In this document: positions 1 to 10,352 of the stretch, one piece after another
How the letters are laid out: every line of letters begins with the position of its first letter
Numbering within the stretch: position 1 is the first letter of the stretch
Source: Ulva prolifera
Lineage: Eukaryota; Chlorophyta; Ulvophyceae; Ulvales; Ulvaceae
Direction of reading: 5' to 3'
NCBI GenBank assembly: GCA_023078555.1
Contig: CM041197.1
Coordinates: 8,650,842-8,714,841 of the forward strand
Length of the DNA: 64,000 nt
The notes under the pieces: generated by a model
What the model saw: only the letters and a program-made list of their open reading frames with translations
Told to the model about the DNA's origin: nothing
The model's database searches: none
Translations under genes and position numbers: made by a program

Positions 1-386
1 GGACCTATGCGCAGCATTCATCAAGCTAGCTAGTGGGCTGCAGAGCCGTTACCTGTGGAGCACTCAGGTCGTACGTCGGCAATGCACAGATCAGGGGATG
101 TACTGTAATGCAGTGAGGCAATACAGGAACCACGTAAGACTGTAAGAGAATGGTTACAGTAGACTTGGAGGCACATGACTATATGCCACCGATCTGTCAA
201 GTCTACAGCGGTCATAATCACAGTGACCGCACACAATCCTCACATGGATTGTGCTGGATTATGCTCATGCATATGATCATGCATATGTCCTAACATAACA
301 GGAGTTGGGCCCGTGGCCACCACACTCATGTGCGTACTTGCACGTCATGCATTGTGTCCCAGGATGGACCTCATTTATGACATGGC
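1..386. other. Gene-free stretch
   Basis: No convincing coding region, RNA gene or known element is visible. The open frames on both strands are short and biased in composition. The segment leads directly into the 172-bp tandem repeat. Confidence 0.4.
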
Positions 387-948
387 AGTGATGTGATCAC
401 ATGCAGCCACTGGTATTCTGGCCAGCAGAGATACATCAAACTATTCACCAGTGTCTTTGCAAAGGGGTTGTCACGCTAACTGGCCACGAATACAGCTGGG
501 CTGGTGATGCCAGTGCTCGTGCCTGACGGTGTGCTGAGATAGCCCTCCTGTGGATGTCAGTGATGTGATCACATGCAGCCACTGGTATTCTGGCCAGCAG
601 AGATACATCAAACTATTCACCAGTGTCTTGACAAAGGGGTTGTCACAAGTTTTGACCACGAGTACAGCTGGGCTTGTGATGCCAGTGCTCGTGCCTGTCG
701 GTGTGCTGAGATAGCCCTCCTGTGGATGTCAGTGATGTGATCACATGCAGCCACTGGCATCATGGCCAGCAGAGATACATCAAACTATTCACCAGTGTCT
801 TTGCAAAGGGGTTGTCACGCTAACTGGCCACGAATACAGCTGGGCTGGTGATGCCAGTGCTCGTGCCTGACAGTGTGCTGAGATAGCCCTCCTGTGGATG
901 TCAGTGATGTGATCACATGCAGCCACTGGCACTCTGGCCAGCAGAGAT
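387..948. repeat. 172-bp tandem repeat, about 3.3 copies
   Basis: The marker AGTGATGTGATCACATGC recurs at 387, 559, 731 and 903, a regular spacing of 172 bp. Copies differ by a few substitutions, for example TGGTATTCTGG versus TGGCATCATGG after the marker. The fourth copy is cut off at about 948, where the sequence changes. There is no long open frame, so this looks like a small satellite or minisatellite block. The marker contains the palindrome GTGATCAC. Confidence 0.9.
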
Positions 949-980
949 GCTTCCACCTAGTAACCAGCCTCGTTGCAGCG

Positions 981-1168
981 CTGCTGCCCCCAATGTTAGC
1001 ATGTTCGGTGTCACGCCCTCTGCACTGCGAGGTAAGACAGAGGGCATGCCAGCAAAGACACTGTCACCACAGCACTGCTGCCCCCGACGTGTGCACGTTC
1101 GGTGCCACGCCCTCTGCACTGCGTGTGAAGGCAGAGGGTATGCCAACACAGAATCGCGCAGCACTGTG
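981..1168. repeat. 94-bp tandem duplication
   Basis: Two diverged copies start at 981 and 1075, each beginning CTGCTGCCCC and sharing CACGCCCTCTGCACTGCG. Within each copy CCCTCTGC can pair with the later CAGAGGG, giving a short hairpin. Overlapping frames on both strands are by-products of the repeat. Confidence 0.75.
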
Positions 1169-3384
1169 AGAATCGCTCAGCGCAGTGTTGTTGCGTCTGG
1201 CGTGTACGGAGTCTCCTCGAGGAGTCTCCTCAGATCTGTGCCCTCAACACTGTATGCGGGCACCCCTGCCCATTTGCATCAGTGCTTGGTCATGATGGGA
1301 CTGATTAAACCTCCTCAAGCCTAAAAAGCTCAATCTTTAATGCACAAGGCACTGGTTGACTCCAATCCTGATCGCATGCAAGATCGGCTCACTGCTCTAT
1401 GTCATGCCTTTGGTAGGGCCAATATGGATGTTAAGCTAATGTGCAGTGCATAGTTGTGACGAAGACTTTGTGGCCACATCCTAGGCCTCAATGTGTTCCT
1501 GTGAATCTGCGTTGCAACATCATGCCACCGGATTGTTAAGCATTTATGGGCAGTGTCGCTCTGATGGGGCTGCCGGATGATACCTATGTGGTTCAATGCC
1601 TGCTGCGAGGCCCGTCTGTCATGTGTCTCACTGTTGTCACGTTGGCTGCCCTGGTGGCCACATACGCATGCATACTCCGCTCTGCCCCAGCTACTCATCG
1701 CTGCAGCGTGCACACAACTTTGTACTGCGCAGAAGAAACTCTTATCAGCGCTGACGTGTACCAACACTGACATCATGGTCATCGCATGTGCGCAGTGATG
1801 GCACGTATTCTTATGCCTGCGGTACGTTCTGGAGGGCCGGTTCCCGAAGTTTCATGCGCAGCGACCATGTCTATACGGCTTCGGTACTCATGTCACTTGT
1901 TTACACATCGTTGATAAGCAAGTACAATGTGGCTCACTGTAGGTGTAGGGCTCGCTGTCCGTGCGAACTTACACGTTTGTTAGCAGCAGCAACACGACCG
2001 CTTGGCTGCTGCCTAGGCAGCCAATCTTCCGCCAGAAAACAACAGAGAAAGGTATGATTCCTACGTGTAACAGATTGACACAGATTCGTGCAATGTTGTG
2101 GCGCAAAAGCGCACATGGCCTTGCGATGTTAACGAACTGCCCGAGTTCCACACGGTCTCTCAGCATCCTGATTTGTGATTACTAGCAACTCATATCAAAC
2201 TGCGCATCGGTTGTGATCCATGTGTTTAGTAGCTGCCAATCGTGGGATGAAGTTTCACGCTGATGGTTTCGTCGGAAGTCAAACATCATCGCCGTCAATC
2301 ATAGCCCCGTAGCCGACGGAGTAACCACGTAATGAATGGCACATGCTATGTTTCTGCTGATCTTGTATCTCCCAGCATGCCTCTATCGTTGTCAGCATGC
2401 AACAATGTAGCTCGTCGGCTGCATGTCTCCATCGAAAATGGACACGCACACTCACCACGCATGCTCTCAGTAAGTTTCATATTGTATACAGTGTTTCGTG
2501 TAGACTAGCTGTGGTGAAGTGTCAAGGTGTTTTGCGAGTATTGAAATGCCAATGCTTCACAGGTCACCGATTCCATCGACACTAGAAACTTCACGAAAAC
2601 TGGCCAAAGCACGAAACGTACTATTCGGCTCGTCTGGTACGGGCCGTCGTCTTTATGCGTTTCCGCTGTCGTTTGATCCTGTTGCACTGACCGTATGTCG
2701 ACATGTTCGCCGATCACACACGGTTTGCCTGACCAGGCGACGTTCTTCCGTGGTGAAATCATTGGTGGACGATTTCTGCCTAATAGCAGTCTATGGGTGC
2801 TATACCGTGTACTGATTCCTAGCAGCGCCTGCAACGTACGCTAATTTCACACGTGCAGACCCTTTCCGAGGCGTTAAACATCTGACAGATGCACACTGAC
2901 TTTGTTGCCTAAATGCAGGCTAACCTTTCAGGCACCACAAGCGGAGCAGGATACTCGTCTGCATCGAAACCGAACCGAGTCCATGAGCAGCCGTCGTCCC
3001 ATGAGCAGCGCACTGATCAAGCTGTTTCTGTATCTTTTGCTTTGTGCCGGACAGAACAGGCCAGTTGCCCCTGGATGCTGCAGCGTGCCGCGGGGAACGA
3101 GGCTGTGCGTTAGGTGCACTGGCTCGCAGCAGTGAACTGTGCGTTGGTGTCCGGTGGACACCAATGGTCACAGTTGAGCATCACCCCGTGTCATCATTAT
3201 GTGGCTGCACAATATCGCATATTCGACACACCGCCGGTCAATGCCGTTGACGTACGTGTCGTGCAGTCACATGGCATCGGCCGGCGGTGTGATCACACAT
3301 TTTTTTTTCCCGGCGGATGCTCCCCGCCCTTGCGGGTAGAGCGGATCCGCCATTACAAAGCCATCCGTTAGCACAGAGCTATAA
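1169..3384. other. Gene-free stretch
   Basis: No gene with a recognisable domain, splice pattern or repeat structure is apparent. The longest frames (about 110 to 126 codons on the minus strand near 1402-1782 and 2505-2834) have no recognisable motif and overlap frames of similar size on the other strand. Confidence 0.4.
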
Positions 3385-3560
3385 AGGCAAGTCGCCCTTA
3401 ATACAATGGCAAAGAAGGGCCTCCCTTAGTGCCGCCTTTGTGTAGAGTCATGCCGCCCTTAATTAGGCTTCAAAAAGTGCCACCCTAAATAAGGGCGAAA
3501 TCTAAGGGCGACAGTAAGGGCGACATGTCACTTTCCAAGGGCGAAATAAGGGCGGGGGTA
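3385..3560. repeat. Cluster of AAGGGCG / CGCCCTT short repeats
   Basis: Within about 175 bp the motif AAGGGCG occurs five times on the plus strand (about 3494-3560), often as TAAGGGCGA. The inverted form CGCCCTTAA occurs twice upstream (near 3393 and 3451), with degenerate forms between. The inverted arms could fold into a long imperfect hairpin. Function is not known; it could be the end of a foldback element or a protein-binding array. Confidence 0.6.
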
Positions 3561-4205
3561 GGTACAGACGATGCTGGTGCACTGAAGTGATGATGCTAAC
3601 TCGTTCACATGCGACGGTACGCGTAGCGCGATCCATGGTGCAGCATGTATACACTCAATCGGTTTCCAAGTTTGCTTGTATAGCTTCCTGGTTCACGAAC
3701 CGTGACAGCGTGATCTTTGGTCTCTAGAGGCCGCTATCTCGATATAGAGGTTCACCATGCTACTGATCTGCTCTCGAGGCGATGTAACTCTTCGCATCGC
3801 GGCGCGACCTCCCTGTCGGAACCATCACTCGAGCGTCGCTACCAGTGCTCTACAACCCCCGTATTTTATGGAGGGATTCCCGCTGAGTTTTTCTATTTTT
3901 CAGAGGGCAAGCACCGCTGGTATGATGAAATTTCGAAGGGCTAGCTGTCCCGCCGTAATTGTTTTTTTCTGGAGGGATGCCACAAATATTTCGGGCTCGC
4001 TGCGCTCGCAATCATATATGTCTGCTGAAGTAAGGTAGTGAGGAATGACCTTTGCAGTCATATACATTTACCTCCAAGGCCTGTTAAATTTGTGTGGGCA
4101 ACAACAGCAACATACACATTCAGTCGCCCTCTTGCATACCAAAGGTCAGCAAGCGCTCTAACTCATCACGCTCAATGTCCTGCTCATCATCATTGTCACT
4201 ATAAC
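3561..4205. other. Gene-free stretch with GC-rich hairpins
   Basis: No gene is seen. Several short GC-rich inverted repeats of the form CGAGGCGATG...CATCGCG and GCTCGCTGCGCTCGC occur here and continue to about 4800. An organellar or foreign insertion is possible but was not demonstrated. Confidence 0.3.
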
Positions 4206-4549
4206 CTACCTCCTCACCACCTTCAGCACCTGGAAGCACATCAGACAAAACTGCGTCCCACGCCTCATCAGGCTGCATATGGCTACTGCCTCAGCAAGCT
4301 TACGGACGAGGAGGTCACAATTTGAATCTTTCGCCAGTTTCTCATACATGTCTATCAGGGTGAGTGCACCCTCCTTATCATCTATGGGCCTGGTGGGATC
4401 AAAATGCTGCTCGCGCAAGTCTTCGTATGTGATAGCTTGTTTCACACGTATTTGAGAAGGGTGGCCACATGCGTTGATATGCGGCGGTCACCAATTAGCA
4501 GCTTGAGCAGAGAGAAGCCCCGCTCGACTTGGGCAGACGAAGTTGGCAT
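4206..4549 (-). pseudogene. hAT transposase C-terminal (dimerisation) remnant
   Basis: Read on the minus strand from 4549, the translation begins PTSSAQVERGFSLLKLL and continues to LLKYV. This closely follows the conserved C-terminal dimerisation motif of hAT-superfamily transposases (SSA-x-VER-x-FS-x-LK). The frame then hits TGA at about 4445 and continues two bases later as KQAITYEDLREQHFDP. The break is explained by a duplicated GT (TACGTGTGAAA for TACGTGAAA). No upstream catalytic part is recognisable, so this is a decayed fragment. Family assignment rests on the motif alone. Confidence 0.65.
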
Positions 4550-5645
4550 TATCTCTCCTACACTGTGCACCTAGGTGCAGCTGCGCGTCAAGATCGCTCG
4601 CTTCGCTCGCTCGTGTGCTCGCAGCATTATCTATGTGAACACATCCCGCACGCTTCGCGGGCAACATTTCAGCGGGCAAGACCGCTCAGACGCCAGAGAC
4701 ACAGCGGGCTGCGCCCGCTGGCCTTTGCTGTAACAGCCCATTTTCAGCGGCGTAAACCGTCGACTTTTCAAAACCTTGGCGGCATTTTCAGGAAAAACGT
4801 CTATTTCAGCGGGAAAACCGGCGGTTTGTAGAGCACTGGTCGCTACCTCGACACTCTTGCTCTACAAACTGACATTGCAAGCAAGACCTCACGCACGCGT
4901 GCGACGAGCGGGGCCTCGATCGCACACACCTCCACCTTCGAGCTGTTCGCTGCTCTCGCGGTGATACCTGCCTCGTCACCTTTGCCTTCGTAGCATGCGG
5001 CACACGCTGCGAGGCAGGCTCTCAGGCTGCAGTGCGGTGTCCATGCATGACGACGATGAGCCAGCCACATGTGCATTGCATACCGCCAAGCCCTACGCCG
5101 CGACCATAACCAGCAACGTAGGCACAGGTGTATGACATGCTATGCACTTCTGGCATTGCTTTCTTGTTGTCTAGGCTGCCGCGTCTGCCGTCGTTTGTGT
5201 ACAGCGGGTCATTTCGCCGATCCTTGCAGATCTGGTCTAGTGACAGCTTTCGCAGGCGGGCAGGCATCGCAGGCACTACAAGAATGACTTGACCAGGGAC
5301 AGGCACCCGGAGGGCTGTTTGGTGAGCTCTCCTGGGTGATCGAGCGCGACTTCGACGCCACTCGAATAGCTATATTGCGAGTACCGTGGTCGCCGATCGT
5401 GCGATATGTTGTACCTATGTGTATCTGCGGGTGTCCGGTACGGGCCTGCGCGTTCTGGGTGATGTATGTGGATCGTCAGGAGCGTGTGTTTGTGTGTGCA
5501 CACACAATGCATGCCACCTGCTTCGGTCCCCGATGTTCGTGATTAGCATGCGCCGGCGTCGTCCGTCGACGTAGAGACAATTTACGTACCCATTTGCGTT
5601 CTGTTTGCCTGACACGAGTGCGTTGGTGGTGCGTGAGACTCTTGG
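4550..5645. other. Gene-free stretch with a dispersed repeat
   Basis: No gene is recognised. 4900-5285 is a diverged relative of 38230-38575: both contain a CGAGCTGT...CTCTC..GGTG.TACCTGCCTCGTC segment, then GGCTGCAGTGCG(G/A)TGTCCATGCATGAC, and both end near CTAG(T/C)GACAGCTT. The segment is therefore an interspersed repeat of unknown class. Short hairpins such as CCCGCACGCTTCGCGGG lie at 4640-4720. Confidence 0.45.
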
Positions 5646-5950
5646 TTGCTTGCCGGTGTTGGAGGCAAGATCCCCATTATGGGCACTGCCCATGGCAGGG
5701 GAACCATTCAGGTGAACCTGGGCACTTATGTGGATGAGCATGGGGATAAGCACCCTCTGGATGTGGAAATCCCGGGTGTGTACTATGCCCCTGAGTGTCC
5801 GTACAACATACTGAGTACTATGGGTCTTCGTCATGAGCAGATGTACTTAGACACGCGTAGAAGTGTGTTCAAAGACGTTGCACTACAAGGATGGTAGGCA
5901 GGTGATGCTGTACATTATCAGTGACCCATTGCCGGCTGAACAGTAGACAA
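5646..5950 (+). pseudogene. Ty1/copia protease fragment
   Basis: The translation contains IPIMGTAHGRGTIQVNLG, then VEIPGVYYAPECPYNILSTM. This is the stretch after the catalytic Asp in copia-type proteases, where a short beta segment is followed by V-(L/Y)-Y-x-P-x-x-x-x-N-(I/L)-L-S. After codon 80 (about 5880) the frame shifts: a +1 reading gives HYKDGRQVMLYIISDPLP before a stop. No catalytic DTG/DSG triad and no neighbouring integrase or reverse transcriptase were found, so this is a decayed internal scrap. Confidence 0.6.
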
Positions 5951-6742
5951 ACAGTGTCCAGATGTGTATGAACTGTATGGCGATCGACGCAGGAGTGGCC
6001 GAGTGCTGTACAGCTAACGTGCTGTCTGACAGGGATGTGAACGGTAGTGTTGCACGGTCGACGCGCTGCGATGGTAGATAATGTACACTTCTGTGCAACG
6101 AGTGCGCGAGCTGTCCATTCAATCATGTGAAATGTTCACGAGTACCTGGGTGATGTGCACTTCGGCCTGCATCATGCAGTGCACGTGGAGCGGCAAGATG
6201 CGCTCGTCGTGAACATTCCTCGCGTGGCGTGTTCACGTCCTTAAAAATCGGCACATTACTGACACTCTTTCACCAATGATGTACTCGTCAGGCGTAAGCT
6301 ACGAGTGCTGTTATACCACGATGATGTACAATTGGTGCACACGACATGCGATAGCAGATACCCGGTCATGCGGTCCGTGTATAGGCTGCAGCTGCTTTAC
6401 ATCATCTCCTATTGTCCGGAAAATAGTTATTGTCGATACTATCATGCCACTCTGGCCCTCGTGTCCGTGCCGTCGCACTGGCAATCGGTGAGGTACCGAA
6501 GCAGCCATCACATGTAGGCTGTAGCAGCTGGCCAGCGCCAGCTGAGCCATGGCTCAGGCGGTGCAGTTGGCGTCAATAAAGATAATAAGAAAAAATGCCG
6601 CCATCCGTGCAACATCACCCTCTGCCTCATGATCCCAGCAACCAGTGCTGGACTCGGAGTACCTTCCCCTTTGGAGTATCTCTCGGAAACAGGTAAAGGC
6701 CCCGCCAGCTCGGCAGCACACTTCAATTATCCCATTGAGTCT
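5951..6742. other. Gene-free stretch
   Basis: No gene or element could be assigned. It separates the copia scrap from the 3' end of the minus-strand gene ending at 6743. Terminal inverted repeats of the neighbouring DNA transposon were looked for here without success. Confidence 0.35.
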
Positions 6743-9365
6743 CTAGTACTGGATGTTCTGCTGCTCCTCAAAGTAGGCCATCTTTTGCTCCATAAGTTCC
6801 ATCTTGGTTTCCTGCAGCTCCGCCACACGACTTATTATCCCCTATAATCATTTTGACCTGAAGAACACATTGCAAATGCGAGCTGTGCCACACCTTCAGT
6901 TTAACGACTGTCTCCTGTGCGGTCCGCATTTTGGGCTTGACATTGTTGCGCTTGCCAGCACAGCCCTGCTTGCATTCTTCAATCACTGCTTCTTGCTCGT
7001 CGATCTTGCTCTGAATTAATTTCAGTTCCTTGGCCACTCGAGCCAGTTCACTTTTCAGGAATTCCTTACGGTCGACGGCGGGGTGGGTTGTGGAGCTGAT
7101 CTGCAGCTGTGCAGGCTGAGTAGTGGGTTGGACAAGATTTGTGCGGTGCAGATCACTGAGTACTAGGCAATGCTGAGTTGGTGCATATATACATGCACAT
7201 AGCAGTCTAGTGGACATCTGACCGCACCTGGACATCAGGGGAAGGAAGTGTCCCATCCCCATTTGCCTCCTTGTCGCTCAAAGGTAGGCCCATCAGTTCT
7301 ACATTGTCGATGCCAATCATCGCCATCGTATCATCCACAGCTGCACTGTCAGCGGCCACGGATGGCACCACTGTTGCGTTGTGTGTCTGGTCTGTCTCCG
7401 CTGCCTGGGTCGGCAACTGTGCACAGAACATTGCAGGGGAGACATACGGGGTCTGATGTCCATGACCAGTGACTTGCATGACCTGCTATTAGCAGACACA
7501 ATCAGTTCTTGAATGGGCCAGGCAGCACAATCATACCGCCCATGACATGCTTGCACCCCGTGCCTTTGCAGGTATTAGAAGTCGAGAGCATGTTACATCT
7601 GAAAGGGCTCTGTGGCCCCCCTCACCGTGAGTGCCCACATCAAACCCGGAGGCCAAGTTCATAGGAGGGCGCCATTCCGTAGATGCACCGACGCCAGCAA
7701 CCGGGTCGGGTTCTGGTCTCTTCCTGCCGACCTCAGGAGGTGGTATGTACCTCAGGTTGGCCGTCTCTGGGGTCAATCCCATGTATCTCAGCCTCTCTGG
7801 TATGTTCCTCTCCGTGGCGATACATCTCTTGTTGCCGTGCATGACCTGAACATGTACTTAAGCTATCAGATATTGGGCTGCCAACATCTGCGAGCAGCAT
7901 CTCATAGTCTCAATTTGGCTGCTAGTACACAGACTTCGATGATGCCATTTGCATAAGCTATTGCCTGCACTTGACACCATCGTACCTGCTTCAGGTTACC
8001 AGCTATACCCGGGGGAAGCTGCAGGGGGATGGCTCGGGCGATGGGGTCATGTTCAAGATGTTCTTTCTCTGGTGTCTGACCTGTACTCTCGATGTTGGAC
8101 ACACTGGCATCCTTAGCAGTGATCTCCCATTTGGGCTCGAACTTGTACTTAGGTTCAGCAGGCTGCCACGGAGGATAGTGGCCGTCATCAAAGGCCCACT
8201 CCAGTCTTGTCTTCTGTACATGGCCAGCCACTGCGGCTGTACCACCATCGTGCCTCCCCTGTAACGCACGCATCCCATCATTTTCAGCACACGACCAATT
8301 CGCACAATCCAATTGAACATGATCTAGAGCACGTGCCAGCGTCCTGTCAAACTGCATGGAAATTTCCATCAAGGCTTTCCCTGGTCCTTTCGCCTCGTGT
8401 GTTGCCGCGGGATTAGCTCGCAGTGCTGCTGTGAATTTGCGAATGTTCACATTGTTATTGCCCATGCGTCCGTTGACCGCAGTCCTGCATAGTGCATTGT
8501 GTTGAACCATCCGGAGGAAGCAGGTTCTGGTCACAGTGAGAGCAAGATCTATAATCTAGAGTCCCTGCTACCAACAAGCTTTGTACACCCCGTCATCATC
8601 TGTTCCCATGCCTGGGTCAGGTTATAATTTTGCGTCCAGCCTCCTTCTCTTTCTCTGTCTCGCCATTCTCCATTGCCTATGTCAGTATAGCAGACCACTT
8701 AGCACATGCACTTGCAATCGACCACATGCACTTGCAATCGGGTTAGGTCTGCGCACCTCTTTTGCAAACTCAACCATTCCTTCAACGGGCGTCACCTGAA
8801 GCCAACAGCCGTCTGGCGTAGTCGTGTCGTCAAGTACCTTTTTCGCCTTGGCGCTTTTTTTATACCCCTCGGGTAGTGCTTTCAATGTCTCCCGGATCTT
8901 CGCGCACATGAAGATACCGCCCCTCAGTTTAGCAACTTTGGAGTCCACGTTCCTTGCAGTCGTCCCGTCGCTGACGCATGACCGACTGCCGCCACGATCG
9001 AACGTGCTCGTGGCAGCCGGAGTTGGCCCCGTCAAAGTCGAAACCGCCCAGACCTTGCCAGGCTGCTCTGGTGTTACGGGATCGGCTCCCTCGGGTAATG
9101 CAACAGTGTCACACAACAACTCCAGTAAATCAGCGCCTGTGTAGATGGCTCCGGTCGCGCCTGTAGACTTTGATCCCGTGGGAGTCACTCTGAACTTGTG
9201 CCGCTTCCATTCGGACCCATCGGTATCGTGGGATACATTGATGCCACAATTCACTAGCAACGTGAGCATGAACGAATTTTGATCGCGCGGTTTGGTATGA
9301 CACTTGCTGAAAATCTGCTGCGACTTGCCGTCAACATTGTTGCATTTCAAAAGCACGTTTGCCAT
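6743..9365 (-). CDS. Unrecognised multi-exon gene with coiled-coil C-terminus, transposon-associated
   Basis: Minus-strand exons, in order: 9365-8757 (203 codons from the ATG), 8555-7986, 7845-about 7626, 7482-7228, a coiled-coil exon from about 7130 to 6895, and a short last exon ending at the stop at 6743. Donors are GTGCGC, GTACGA, GTGAGG (or GTAACA), GTGCGG and GTGTGG; most acceptors end in AG after TTC, TCT or GC. Phases agree except at the third junction, where two donor choices are possible. The N-terminal 200 residues are soluble and polar. The C-terminal part (KSELARVAKELKLIQSKIDE, then VAELQETKMELMEQKM) is strongly heptad-like and probably oligomerises. No known domain is recognised. 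Its position back-to-back with a Tnp2-like transposase suggests a TnpA-type accessory protein, which is inference only. Confidence 0.5.
8703..8740. repeat. 20-bp tandem duplication in an intron
   Basis: CACATGCACTTGCAATCG occurs twice, 20 bp apart, inside the first intron of the minus-strand gene (8556-8756). Confidence 0.7.
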
Positions 9366-9741
9366 ATGATGCCTACGCCTATGAAAGGTTTCCTTGAACT
9401 GGGGTGTGGGACAGTGCGCGGTGGCAGTTGATCGGTGGTAGTTTGTACATGCTGGATATTTGTACGTAGCTTACGGTTTGAATGCTGGACCGCGTGTTCG
9501 TGGCGACTAGAGGCTTAAGCCTCTAGTCGCCACGACCAGATTTGATGAAGTCGCTGGACTGTGGGCCAAAGATGCAAGGCGAGTGCTCTGTCGTGCGCAT
9601 CACGGATCGGGTGAGAGAGATGATATTATAATTAGCCGCTTGGTGATTGGAAGCGTTTGATATGGAGCACAGTGGAGCCGGTACAATTGCGTTTTACGAT
9701 TAATCGCCGCTCGCACCACCTGCATCCGCAACCGTTCAAGT
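9366..9741. promoter_or_regulatory. Shared spacer of two divergent transposon genes
   Basis: The 376-bp interval between the start codons of the minus-strand coiled-coil gene (9365) and the plus-strand transposase (9742) should contain both promoters. It includes a perfect 38-bp palindrome at 9498-9535 and an AT-rich ATATTATAATTAG stretch near 9623-9637. Which sequence serves which promoter cannot be decided from sequence alone. Confidence 0.45.
9498..9535. repeat. Perfect 38-bp palindrome
   Basis: The two 19-base halves are exact reverse complements around the centre CTT/AAG (centre between 9516 and 9517). Left half: TCGTGGCGACTAGAGGCTT. It could form a cruciform or a two-fold binding site for a dimeric protein, such as the transposon's own accessory protein. 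It lies in the spacer between the divergent genes. Confidence 0.95.
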
Positions 9742-10283
9742 ATGCAGGCCGATCACGTAGCGACGGAGCCCATGGCGAAACGTGTTAGGAGGACAAAGGC
9801 TGACATGGAGTTCAGTCTTGCGCAGAAAGGTATTTACAGTGACCCTGACACAAATGGTGCTCAGAGGTACAGATGCAAGCACTGTCACACTCCTTTCGCG
9901 GCCTCTAGCAGAGCGCATGCAACGCGGCACGAGTGCCCCGCTGCCCTGGGTGTGGCTCATCATACCGACATCGACGTTGGCGGTCCATTTGCTGGCTGCG
10001 ACACGAGGCTGCCCTTGGGGGCATCTCTGCAAGACGAGCCTGCTACTGCCTCCGGCTCCCCAGAGGCATACACGTACAGCATTCCAGAATGCACGGAAGA
10101 TTGGGCGACAGGCACTGAGGCAGATGTACCTGTGTATTGCACAGCTGAAGAGGCCAATTTAATCGCTATGGCAAGGGCGACTGCCTTCAATGCTGCCTAT
10201 GAGGTGTGACACCCCGATCCCGCCGCTGAGTTGCACAAGTCCATGTTAGAGCAGTACATCAGAGAGGTGCCTCTATAGTACCG

Positions 10284-10352
<69 letters not shown>

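Noticed and set aside
10286-10350. The (TA)n run as a CRISPR-like or origin feature
   Set aside because: It is a plain microsatellite within an intron, with no spacers or accompanying genes.
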